Both the position numbers and the translations under genes were made by a program. The notes under the pieces were generated by a model. That model worked only from the letters and a program-made list of their open reading frames with translations. It searched no databases and was not told the origin of the DNA. A DNA stretch of 64,000 nt from CAVTYH01 sp963738835 (lineage in GTDB: Bacteria > Planctomycetota > Planctomycetia > Pirellulales > JADZDJ01), in assembly GCA_963738835.1 (NCBI GenBank), contig CAVTYH010000002.1:124001-188000 (forward strand), read 5' to 3'. Of this stretch, positions 28,059-35,230 are shown piece after piece (positions within the stretch are counted from its first letter, which is position 1; each line of letters starts with the position of its first letter).

Positions 28059-28328
28059 TCAAATACCGCTATTGGCTAGCGTGTTGATCAAGCCGCCAAT
28101 CGTCGTTGCCAACGCCGGGTGGCTGTCTTCGAACTCACGGGCCATCTCGCCCAAGTGGCGCATGATCGATTCGCTGCTCGCAGATTTTTTTCCGGTCAGT
28201 GCCGTCTGAATTTCTTGCAAGGCGGCGCTGGATTGGTCGCGCTGGACCGGATCGAGTCGCTCGACGCCGGCCAACTGCTGGTGCAAATCGTCCAGCGTGG
28301 TTTTCAGACGTTCCTGTTCGGGCGGCAT
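28059..28328 (-). CDS. DUF4404 family protein
   Basis: An 89-residue helical protein: LKTTLDDLHQQLAGVERLDPVQRDQSSAALQEIQTAL, then AREFEDSHPALATTIGGLINTLANSGI, the conserved ending of DUF4404 proteins. I chose the ATG at 28328 because it follows GGAGAT at seven bases and matches the family start. Function unknown; it is likely a small cytoplasmic helical bundle. It is convergent with the gene ending at 28048, with a 10-bp gap. Confidence 0.75.
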   Translation of the reverse strand: MPPEQERLKTTLDDLHQQLAGVERLDPVQRDQSSAALQEIQTALTGKKSASSESIMRHLGEMAREFEDSHPALATTIGGLINTLANSGI

Positions 28329-28507
28329 GGTTGTATCTCCTGCGAATCGCTGGCGCAGTGGGGCATGCAAGCTATGTGTGCCTGATTATACGCAAGGCGA
28401 CCTCACCATCGCCAGCAGCAAGCAATGGCGGCAATACCCTGTTCACGATTACGGTTGAATCGCTATGCTGAGAACCGCTAGATGAGCTAGCGATTTCAAA
28501 GAAATCA

Positions 28508-28582
28508 GCCGCAAATGAACGCGAATATGGGAAGTGGTCGTCTTCACGCTGTTATTTGCGTTGATTCGCGAGCATTTGCGGC
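28508..28582. repeat. long imperfect inverted repeat
   Basis: GCCGCAAATGAACGCGAAT (28508-28526) faces ATTCGCG-AGCATTTGCGGC (28564-28582), matching at most positions. A TTATTTGCGTTGA copy sits inside the loop. It lies 40 bp upstream of pgi and may be a dispersed palindromic element. Confidence 0.55.
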
Positions 28583-28621
28583 CAATTATTTTGCATCGAC
28601 TTTCCGCAGCCGGAGGTTTTC

Positions 28622-30259
28622 ATGTCTGCCGCCGTTTTGCCCGTGACGCAGCGACCCGCTTGGAAAGCACTGGGCCAGCATGTCGATCAGATTCGGAAAA
28701 CGCACTTGCGGCAGCTCTTCGCCGACGATCCACAACGCGGCACGCGGTTGGCTCAAAGTGCGGTCGAAATTTACTTCGATTATTCGAAGAACCTCATTAC
28801 CGATGAAACGCTGCGGCTGCTGTTGCAACTCGCCGCCGAAAGCGGGCTGCGCCAGCGGATCGACGCCATGTTCGCCGGCGAAAAAATCAACGTGACCGAA
28901 CGCCGGGCTGTGCTGCACATGGCGCTGCGAGCGCCGAAAGGGGAAAAGATCTTGGTCGATGGTCAGGATGTCGTGCCGGAAGTGCATGCCGTGCTCGACA
29001 AAATGGCGGCATTCAGCAATCGCATTCGGAGTAACGAGTGGCGTGGTCATACGGGCAAGCCGATCAAGAATATCATCAACATCGGCATCGGCGGCAGCGA
29101 TTTGGGTCCGGCAATGGCGTACGATGCTCTGCGATTTTACAGCGACCGCAGCCGCACGTTCCGTTTTGTTTCTAACATCGACAGCACCGATTTCGTCGAA
29201 GCCACGCACGACCTGAATCCCGAGGAAACGCTGTTCATCGTCTCGTCGAAAACATTTACGACGTTGGAGACGATGACCAATGCCCAGACCGCGCGGCAAT
29301 GGGCGCTGGCGAAACTGGGCGATGAAAAAGCGGTGGCCAAACATTTTGTGGCCGTTTCCACCAACGCCCAGGAAGTCGCCAAGTTCGGCATCGACACGGC
29401 CAATATGTTTGAATTCTGGGATTGGGTTGGCGGTCGCTACTCGATGGATTCCGCCATCGGGCTGTCGCTAATGCTCGCCATTGGCCCTGAGCGCTTCCGC
29501 GAAATGCTGGCCGGCTTCCATGCGATGGACGAACATTTTCGTACCGCGCCGTTCGAGAAAAGCCTGCCCGTGCTGTTGGGGCTCATCGGCATTTGGTACA
29601 ACAATTTCCTCGGCGCACAGACCGTGGCGATTCTGCCGTACGATCATTATCTCGGCCGGCTCTCCGCGTATTTGCAGCAGCTCGACATGGAAAGCGACGG
29701 CAAGAGCGTCGATCTGGAAGGCAAGAAAGTCGATTATCAAACCGGCCCCATCGTCTGGGGCACGCCCGGCACCAACGGCCAGCATGCGTACTATCAGCTC
29801 ATCCATCAGGGCACGAAGTTGATTCCGTGCGACTTTATCGGCTTCAATCAAACGCTGAATCCGCTGGGCCGGCATCACGATTTGCTGATGGCCAATTTCT
29901 TCGCCCAGACCGAAGCCCTGGCCTTTGGCAAAACCCGCGAGGAAGTGATTGCCGACGGCGTGGCAGATTATCAGGTGCCACACCGCGTGTTCGAGGGCAA
30001 CCATCCGACAAATTCGATTTTATTGGAACGGTTGACCCCCACAGCGCTCGGCAAAATCATCGCCCTGTACGAACACAAAGTTTTCACCCAGGGCACCATC
30101 TGGCACATCAACTCGTTCGACCAATGGGGCGTAGAATTAGGCAAGGTGCTGGCTAACCGCATTATCCCGGAGTTGGAAACCATCAACGAAATACCGCTGA
30201 AGCACGATAGTTCGACGAACACGTTGATCACGCGGTACAAACAAACCCGCGGCAAATAA
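28622..30259 (+). CDS. pgi: glucose-6-phosphate isomerase
   Basis: A 545-residue enzyme that interconverts glucose-6-phosphate and fructose-6-phosphate. Motifs: ITDETLRLLLQLAAESGL; NIGIGGSDLGPAMAYDALR (about residues 155-173); FVSNIDSTDF; SKTFTTLETMTNA; FWDWVGGRYSMDSAIGLS, the first family signature; VWGTPGTNGQHAYYQLIHQGT, with the catalytic Glu/His region; and GIWHINSFDQWGVELGK, the second signature (as GTIWHINSFDQWGVELGK). Length and order are normal. It is followed by rpe on the same strand. Confidence 0.95.
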   Translation: MSAAVLPVTQRPAWKALGQHVDQIRKTHLRQLFADDPQRGTRLAQSAVEIYFDYSKNLITDETLRLLLQLAAESGLRQRIDAMFAGEKINVTERRAVLHMALRAPKGEKILVDGQDVVPEVHAVLDKMAAFSNRIRSNEWRGHTGKPIKNIINIGIGGSDLGPAMAYDALRFYSDRSRTFRFVSNIDSTDFVEATHDLNPEETLFIVSSKTFTTLETMTNAQTARQWALAKLGDEKAVAKHFVAVSTNAQEVAKFGIDTANMFEFWDWVGGRYSMDSAIGLSLMLAIGPERFREMLAGFHAMDEHFRTAPFEKSLPVLLGLIGIWYNNFLGAQTVAILPYDHYLGRLSAYLQQLDMESDGKSVDLEGKKVDYQTGPIVWGTPGTNGQHAYYQLIHQGTKLIPCDFIGFNQTLNPLGRHHDLLMANFFAQTEALAFGKTREEVIADGVADYQVPHRVFEGNHPTNSILLERLTPTALGKIIALYEHKVFTQGTIWHINSFDQWGVELGKVLANRIIPELETINEIPLKHDSSTNTLITRYKQTRGK

Positions 30260-30296
30260 TGACGAATGACGAAAATCGAATGACGAATGAAATGCC

Positions 30297-30363
30297 AAAT
30301 TCGAAGCTCCAAACATCGACAGTGGAGTGTCGGTTTGGTGATTGGAATTTGGAGCTTGGAATT
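30297..30363. repeat. inverted repeat in the pgi-rpe gap
   Basis: AATTCGAAGCTCCAAA (30297-30312) pairs with TTTGGAGCTTGGAATT (about 30347-30362) with one mismatch. The gap before it also holds three short direct TGACGAATGACGAA-like repeats, and AATTTCGAATTTCGA follows. Such AT-rich repeats are frequent between planctomycete genes. Confidence 0.55.
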
Positions 30364-30424
30364 TCAATCGAATTTCGAATTTCGAGCTTCGAATTTTCAA
30401 CATTCAGCGATTTTCCCAGTGCGC

Positions 30425-31096
30425 ATGATTGAGATCGCCCCTTCCATTCTCGCTGCCGATTTTACCCGCCTAGGCCAGCAGGTGTCCGATGCGCTGGCCT
30501 GCGGCGCGAAACGGATTCATGTTGATGTGATGGACGGCCGGTTCGTGCCCAACATTTCGATGGGCCCGTTTGTGGTGAAGTGGATCAAGCCGATTGTCGC
30601 CAAAGCCGGGGCGATCATCGAAACGCATTTGATGATTGTCGAGCCGGAGCACTACATCGGCGATTTCGTCGAAGCCGGCGCCAATCTGGTCACCGTGCAT
30701 GTGGAAGCCTGTCCGCATTTGCACCGCACGTTACAGCAAATTCGCGAAACCGGCGCGAAGGTGGGCGTTGCCTTGAATCCCGCCACGGCGCTGGTGATGC
30801 TGGAAGAAGTTTTGGACATGGTCGATCTAGTGCTGTTAATGACCGTCAGTCCTGGCTTCGGTGGTCAGGAGTTTATTCCCGAGACGATCTCGAAGATTTC
30901 GCGACTTAAAAAGATGCTTGCCGACCGCAAGCTGGGCCACGTCCACATTGAAGTCGACGGCGGCATTCACACCGCTACGATTGCCGAGGCGCAACAGGCC
31001 GGCGCCACCGTAGCCGTCATTGGCACCGGTGTCTTCAACAATTCCGCGAGCATCGCCGACAATATTGCGGCATTGCGGAAAGCGGCCCATTCATAA
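30425..31096 (+). CDS. rpe: ribulose-phosphate 3-epimerase
   Basis: A 223-residue TIM-barrel epimerase of the pentose phosphate and Calvin pathways. Motifs: IAPSILAADFTRLGQQV; HVDVMDGRFVPNISMGP with the metal-binding His and Asp; THLMIVEPEHYI; VALNPAT; LLMTVSPGFGGQEFIP; HIEVDGGIHTATI; and GTGVFN at the phosphate-binding site. Length is normal. The ATG at 30425 matches the family start; the longer frame upstream is repeat sequence. Confidence 0.94.
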   Translation: MIEIAPSILAADFTRLGQQVSDALACGAKRIHVDVMDGRFVPNISMGPFVVKWIKPIVAKAGAIIETHLMIVEPEHYIGDFVEAGANLVTVHVEACPHLHRTLQQIRETGAKVGVALNPATALVMLEEVLDMVDLVLLMTVSPGFGGQEFIPETISKISRLKKMLADRKLGHVHIEVDGGIHTATIAEAQQAGATVAVIGTGVFNNSASIADNIAALRKAAHS

Positions 31097-31447
31097 AGCC
31101 GCGACCGATTGTCGCGCGAAAATGCCATCGGCTCGGGACGCGGTTGAACCGGATGCCGCGATTGTGCCGCCCGCAGCGGGCGATTTTGGCCCGGTTGTGA
31201 CGCCAGTGGCGGACATCGCCGAGTTGCCGGCTGGATCATAGAGGCCCGGCGTAGGGGGGCCAGAAAAATGCTTGCGCCCGCCGGCGAGCGGTGGTCGATA
31301 GCAACTCCATGCCATCTCGATGTGCCGAGGTTGGCGTTTGCTTATTGGGTCAAGGATGGCCTGATTCTTGACGGCTATCGACCCGCTGGCCAGGGCCTGT
31401 GCGGCCGCGGGGTCGATTCATCCTCGACAAGTGAGCAAAGGTTATCG
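31097..31447. other. intergenic region with short palindromes
   Basis: Right after rpe sits CCGCGACCGATTGTCGCG (31100-31117), a CGCGACC/GGTCGCG-type palindrome like those at 446-463 and 27107-27123. No gene was recognised in the rest; the open frame continuing upstream of 31448 has no family resemblance. Confidence 0.4.
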
Positions 31448-31744
31448 ATGAGTAAAGACACGTTCCGCGTGGTCACCCGCGGCCCGGACGGCAAGCTGCG
31501 AATTCGCGACTACGATGCCCCGGCCCCGCTCTTGCGAATGCACAGTCAGATTGGCGTCGACGACTGCAGCACCGATTTAGAATTGCGTGGGCAGCCGGTG
31601 TTCCGCGGCCTGATTGGCCCCATGCCCGAGGGCAAGAATGTGATTCGCTATGAATCGCCCGAGGTGTTCGAGACGCTCACCAAAGAGTGGAGCGCCACCA
31701 AGTCGGGCCGACGCCGACGCCGAGCGAATGCAGATGAGTATTAG
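31448..31744 (+). CDS. small basic-tailed hypothetical protein
   Basis: A 98-residue protein starting at the ATG at 31448, preceded by AAAGG. MSKDTFRVVTRGPDGKLRIRDYDAPAPLLRMHSQ looks like a short beta-rich domain; CSTDLELRGQPVFRGLIGPMPEGKNVIRYESPEVFETL follows, and the tail SGRRRRRAN is strongly basic. Unrecognised; the tail could bind nucleic acid. Two palindromes and a terminator for the facing gene lie just downstream. Confidence 0.55.
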   Translation: MSKDTFRVVTRGPDGKLRIRDYDAPAPLLRMHSQIGVDDCSTDLELRGQPVFRGLIGPMPEGKNVIRYESPEVFETLTKEWSATKSGRRRRRANADEY

Positions 31745-31818
31745 TCGGTCGGGCTTCAGCCTGACACGCGCAAGCCGATGTTAATTCGGTCAGACTGAAG
31801 TCTGACGTACGAAAAAAG

Positions 31819-31841
31819 GCCCAGGGGTGCAATCCCTGGGC
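31819..31841 (-). terminator. intrinsic terminator for the minus-strand gene at 31897
   Basis: GCCCAGGG and CCCTGGGC form a perfect 8-bp stem with a 7-base loop. Read on the minus strand the stem is followed by TTTTTT (complement of 31812-31817), the classic rho-independent layout, 55 bases after the stop codon at 31897. A perfect palindrome GTCAGACT-GA-AGTCTGAC lies beside it near 31786-31803. Confidence 0.75.
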
Positions 31842-31896
31842 TTGGATTTGTTGGAACTGTCAGTGTAATTGCAGACTTATCTGCGCTGGGCCACCA

Positions 31897-32472
31897 TCAC
31901 TTAATGCCCAGCGAATACTGATTGTTGGCTTGCCTCGGCGGATCGCCGGAGAGCGATGTGCCGCCAATCGGTCGGGATGCAACCGCGGTGTTGCTGAATT
32001 GACCGCCGTTGGAAAGCGCCACGCGGCTGATTTGTTCTTCATCGACAAATCGCTGGGTCGTTACCGGCACGCGAGTGATTCGCTGCTCCGGAACCAATTC
32101 ACTGCGAGTTACCGGAACGTGAACCTCTTCGGTCCGCATCTCCCAGCGAGTGTGTGGCACATACCGGTACTGCACGCTGGGTGTCGCCAGTGGGTTCCAG
32201 CGATTTGCCAGATAGGGTTCCCAAGCGTACTCGGTAATGGGTGAGTACACCGTGCGGTAATTCGGCTGATACTCGGTGGTCACCCGGTTGGTGTAGACCG
32301 TCTGTTGGTTTTCGACGATCTGGGTTTCCGACACCGGGCGTTTCACCATCCGGTGGGTTTCTTGAATGGTCACTCCGTTCGCATCGGTATACGTGTGAAC
32401 GTCGTCGGCCAAGGAGAGCTCGCCTAAGGCAAGCGCGGCAATAAATCCTGCTAGGAAATGCCGGTGGATCAT
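31897..32472 (-). CDS. secreted tyrosine/arginine-rich hypothetical protein
   Basis: A 191-residue protein with a signal peptide (MIHRHFLAGFIAALALGELSLAD) and a body rich in Val, Thr, Arg and Tyr with a repeated pattern of alternating polar and valine residues (VYTNRVTTEYQPNYRTVYSPITEYAWEPY; VHVPVTRSELVPEQRITRVPVTTQRFV). The ribosome binding site GGAGGACC precedes the ATG. Similar secreted proteins with strings of such short beta strands are widespread in planctomycetes, but no function is known; cell-surface structure is a guess. An intrinsic terminator follows. Confidence 0.7.
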   Translation of the reverse strand: MIHRHFLAGFIAALALGELSLADDVHTYTDANGVTIQETHRMVKRPVSETQIVENQQTVYTNRVTTEYQPNYRTVYSPITEYAWEPYLANRWNPLATPSVQYRYVPHTRWEMRTEEVHVPVTRSELVPEQRITRVPVTTQRFVDEEQISRVALSNGGQFSNTAVASRPIGGTSLSGDPPRQANNQYSLGIK

Positions 32473-32768
32473 TCCGTCGGTCCTCCGGGTAGCGGGTCTG
32501 CTGCGTCGATTGGCAGGCGGCTGCGCGACGAATCCCTTACGTCTTGCTGCCGATGGCGGCTCGAACCAACCTCACGTAATCGACTTAAGACCCTGATGCC
32601 CCTGTATCTGCATTCAATCGGCATTGGTGCTGCCAGCACTTTAGGCCGATGGCGCTGACGGGGCCAATCGAGGAAAGAAGGGAGTGCTGGCTGCTTTCTG
32701 CATTTCGCCGCGGCCCGTATACTAGCACCATTAACGACCGGTTCCCGATGAGGCACCAGAGGCCGTGC

Positions 32769-33023
32769 ATGATAAACGCCGATTTTCTTGCGATGCTCCG
32801 CTGCCCCGAAAGCCACACCACGCTGGCACTGGCCGATGCCGCGCTGACGAGCCGTCTGAACGAGGCCGTGGCCGCGGGCCGGCTGAAAAACCGGGCCGGT
32901 CAGCAAGTGGAACAGCGGTTGGATGGCGCATTGGTTCGCGCCGACGGCCAGGTGGCATATCCGATTATCGACGAGATACCAATTCTGCTGGTCGATGAGG
33001 GGATCAATTTGATAGACGTGTGA
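32769..33023 (+). CDS. Trm112-like / UPF0434 small protein
   Basis: An 84-residue protein: FLAMLRCPESHTTLALAD at the start and VRADGQVAYPIIDEIPILLVDEG at the end, the two conserved parts of the Trm112/YcaR family. An inserted helical segment (NEAVAAGRLKNRAGQQVEQR) sits between them. Only one cysteine remains, so the four-cysteine zinc site of eukaryotic Trm112 is absent. Trm112-like proteins activate methyltransferases, but whether the bacterial ones do so is not known to me. The gene lies just upstream of tRNA-Lys. Confidence 0.72.
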   Translation: MINADFLAMLRCPESHTTLALADAALTSRLNEAVAAGRLKNRAGQQVEQRLDGALVRADGQVAYPIIDEIPILLVDEGINLIDV

Positions 33024-33024
33024 T

Positions 33025-33100
33025 TGGTGATCGCGGATTTAAGTTTTCTGGGATTTCGAAAGTTAGCTCCGAAATTCTAAATCCGAGATTTCGGTCCCAA
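33025..33100. repeat. imperfect inverted repeat before tRNA-Lys
   Basis: GATCGCGGATTTAAG... and ...TAAATCCGAGATTTC face each other, with an inner GGATTTCGAAAG / CTCCGAAATTC pair. It could form a long hairpin after the Trm112-like stop codon. Confidence 0.45.
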
Positions 33101-33177
33101 TCTCGGCCCTTGGCGAGTGTTTGGCTTACGGGTACGATAAATGGCCCGCGATTTCCGCCGCACCTGGCGGACGGTTC

Positions 33178-33250
33178 GCCCTCTTAGCTCAATTGGCAGA
33201 GCAATTGACTCTTAATCAATGGGTTGTAGGTTCAAGTCCTACAGGGGGCA
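33178..33250 (+). tRNA. tRNA-Lys (anticodon CTT)
   Basis: A 73-base cloverleaf. The acceptor GCCCTCT pairs with AGGGGGC, leaving A73. The D-arm has AGCTC-AATTGGCA-GAGC. The anticodon stem ATTGA/TCAAT holds the loop CTCTTAA, with CTT in positions 34-36. The T-arm GTAGG-TTCAAGT-CCTAC has the universal TTC. The CCA end is not encoded (CACTA follows). The 3' half is overlapped on the minus strand by an integrase remnant. Confidence 0.95.
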
Positions 33251-33559
33251 CTAAAACTGCTATACAGTATGTATTTCCCGACGAACTCTCACTCCGCTGC
33301 GGATCATTGCAATCCCTTTCGGACGGATTCTGCGCCACCTCTTTCTGTCTCGCGCCCGACGCTTGTTCAAAGTAAGCGTCCGTGACTTGCAGAAATGCTT
33401 CTTCGCAATGGCTTGGCTATTGCCCAGCCAAGCGCACACGACCTGAATCGGGAATGTCTCGGCTAGATCCGTTTCCCGCGTGCTGCACAGATTTTGGAAG
33501 AGTTTGGGCCATGGTTTCAACCTCGCCTTCGCAATGACCCGTTCGAGCTGCGTTCGGAG
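33216..33559 (-). pseudogene. tyrosine recombinase (integrase) C-terminal remnant running into tRNA-Lys
   Basis: Only the last part of a planctomycete phage-type integrase remains: LRTQLERVIAKA, KPWPKLFQNLCSTRETDLAETFPI, VVCAWLGNSQAIAKKHF, then, after a one-base loss at about 33391, LQVTDAYFEQAS. The conserved arginine (in STRE), the HxxxG-like WLGNS and the catalytic tyrosine region (KKHF/Y) can be seen, with Phe where Tyr is often present at one position. The frame continues into antisense tRNA, ending VPPVGLEPTTH. Similarity stops at about 33559, so the N-terminal three quarters are lost. This is the usual layout of an element integrated in a tRNA 3' end. Confidence 0.78.
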
Positions 33560-33631
33560 TTGCAGAATGCATAGGAAATCCGTGGTTGCCTGGACCAATC
33601 GACGTTGGAAACGCTGCCTGTGCGAAAATTG

Positions 33632-33661
33632 TTGACGCTTAAAACTGCGATCCGTTATATT
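33632..33661 (+). promoter_or_regulatory. sigma-70-like promoter for the DUF1501 operon
   Basis: TTGACG (33632-33637), an 18-base spacer and TATATT (33656-33661). It lies about 205 bp before the DUF1501 start, leaving a long leader in which I saw no clear riboswitch. Confidence 0.5.
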
Positions 33662-33866
33662 CTTGGTACCAACCGAGCGACGCTTTGGTGGTCAGTTATT
33701 TGAAAGCAGAGACAGCGTCTTTCGGTCCCACCTGAAAACGGCCGGAACAGCGGCTCTCTCCTACCCGATCGATTCTCTCCATTTTTTGCGAGGGCGCATT
33801 TGATCTCTTTTGTACCCGGTGGCTGGAGTGTGCTTGGTCCCGAAACTTGTGATGAGGAATAAAATT

Positions 33867-35204
33867 ATGCCGAAGTTCAACAACGTGGTAACTTGGCGAG
33901 ATGATCCCGCCCATTTTCGTCCATCCCGACGTGAATTATTGCAAATCGGCGTGGTTGGCGGCCTAGGTTTGACGCTGGGGCAATACTTTTCTTTGCAGGC
34001 GCGCGGTGATGAGCCGAGCGCTCAAATCAAAGAGGCTTCGGCCAAAAGCGTCATCCACATTTTCTTGCCCGGCGGCATGGCGCATCAGGAATCATTTGAT
34101 CCGAAGCCCGACGCACCGATTGAGTATCGAGGTGAAATGGGATCAATCGAGACCAAACTCTCAGGAGTGCGTTTCAACGAGCTCTTGAAACAGACCGCAC
34201 AAGTGGCCGACAAAATTACACTTTGCCGTTCCATGACGCATGGCGAAGCGGCCCACGAACGAGGTACGGCCAACATGTTCACCGGTTACCGACCCAGTCC
34301 GGCACTGGTGTATCCGAGTTGGGGCAGTGTCGTATCCCACGAATTCGGACCGCGCGAGAATTTACCACCGTATGTTTGCATTCCCAATCAAGGAGTTCCT
34401 GACGCCGGTTCAGGTTATCTCAGTTCGTCGTATGGTCCGTTTAGTTTGGGGGCAGATCCTGGCGATCGGAATTTCTCGGTGCGTGATTTGAACTTGCCCG
34501 GCGGCGTGGACGACGTGCGCTTTGCCGCACGTCGCAGTTTGCTGGAAGTCGTGAATCAACACTTCCGCTCGCTGGAAAAATCCGACAAGTTGACTGCGAT
34601 GGATACGTTTTATGATCGAGCCTATTCGTTGATCAGCTCCCAAAAAGCGCGGGAAGCCTTCAATATCAAGGCCGAGCCGGCGGAAGTGCGAAATGAATAC
34701 GGTCGCAATCCGGCGGGTCAGCGGATGTTGCTTGCCCGGCGGTTGGTTGAAAGCGGCGTACGGTTTGTGACGCTTACCTATGGCGGTTGGGACCATCATG
34801 CTCAGGTGAAAAACGGATTCCACGGCCAGATGCCGGCGCTGGACCAAGCCTTTGCAACGTTGATTCGCGATTTAGAACGGCGCGGATTACTGGATTCGAC
34901 CTTGGTGATGATCTCCAGTGAGTTTGGCCGCACTCCAAAGATCAACCGAGACGCGGGCCGCGATCACTGGCCGAAAGTGTTCAGCATCGTGTTGGCTGGC
35001 GGCGGCATCAAGAAAGGCAGTGTCTACGGCAGCTCCGATTCGACGGCGTCTGAGCCGCAAGACGACCCGCTTACACTTTCCGATTTGGCTGCCACGTTGT
35101 ATCGCTGCCTGGGAATTGACGGAGAAAAACGCCTGATGGCGCCGGGCAACCGTCCGGTCCGGATTGTCGATAACGGTAAAGTTCGCCAGGAACTTCTGGC
35201 GTAG
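33867..35204 (+). CDS. DUF1501 family exported protein
   Basis: A 445-residue alkaline-phosphatase-fold protein of the DUF1501 family. The N-terminus has a twin-arginine-like signal (SRRELLQIGVVGGLGLTLGQYF). Family motifs follow: KSVIHIFLPGGMAHQESFDPKP, ITLCRSMTHGEAAHERGTANMFTGY, PSWGSVVSHEFGP, MLLARRLVESGVRFVTLTYGGWDHH, and STLVMISSEFGRTPKINRDAGRDHWPKVFSIVLAGGG, which hold the His/Asp residues expected of a metal-dependent hydrolase site. The ATG at 33867 follows GATGAGGAAT. It heads a four-gene operon whose members recur together across planctomycetes; the joint function is unknown. Confidence 0.9.
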   Translation: MPKFNNVVTWRDDPAHFRPSRRELLQIGVVGGLGLTLGQYFSLQARGDEPSAQIKEASAKSVIHIFLPGGMAHQESFDPKPDAPIEYRGEMGSIETKLSGVRFNELLKQTAQVADKITLCRSMTHGEAAHERGTANMFTGYRPSPALVYPSWGSVVSHEFGPRENLPPYVCIPNQGVPDAGSGYLSSSYGPFSLGADPGDRNFSVRDLNLPGGVDDVRFAARRSLLEVVNQHFRSLEKSDKLTAMDTFYDRAYSLISSQKAREAFNIKAEPAEVRNEYGRNPAGQRMLLARRLVESGVRFVTLTYGGWDHHAQVKNGFHGQMPALDQAFATLIRDLERRGLLDSTLVMISSEFGRTPKINRDAGRDHWPKVFSIVLAGGGIKKGSVYGSSDSTASEPQDDPLTLSDLAATLYRCLGIDGEKRLMAPGNRPVRIVDNGKVRQELLA

Positions 35205-35230
35205 CGAATCTGTCGACGGCAAATTGAACC

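Noticed and set aside
33260..33598. Treating the 112-codon minus frame as an intact small gene
   Set aside because: It holds only the last part of a tyrosine recombinase and changes frame at 33391, so it is a remnant.
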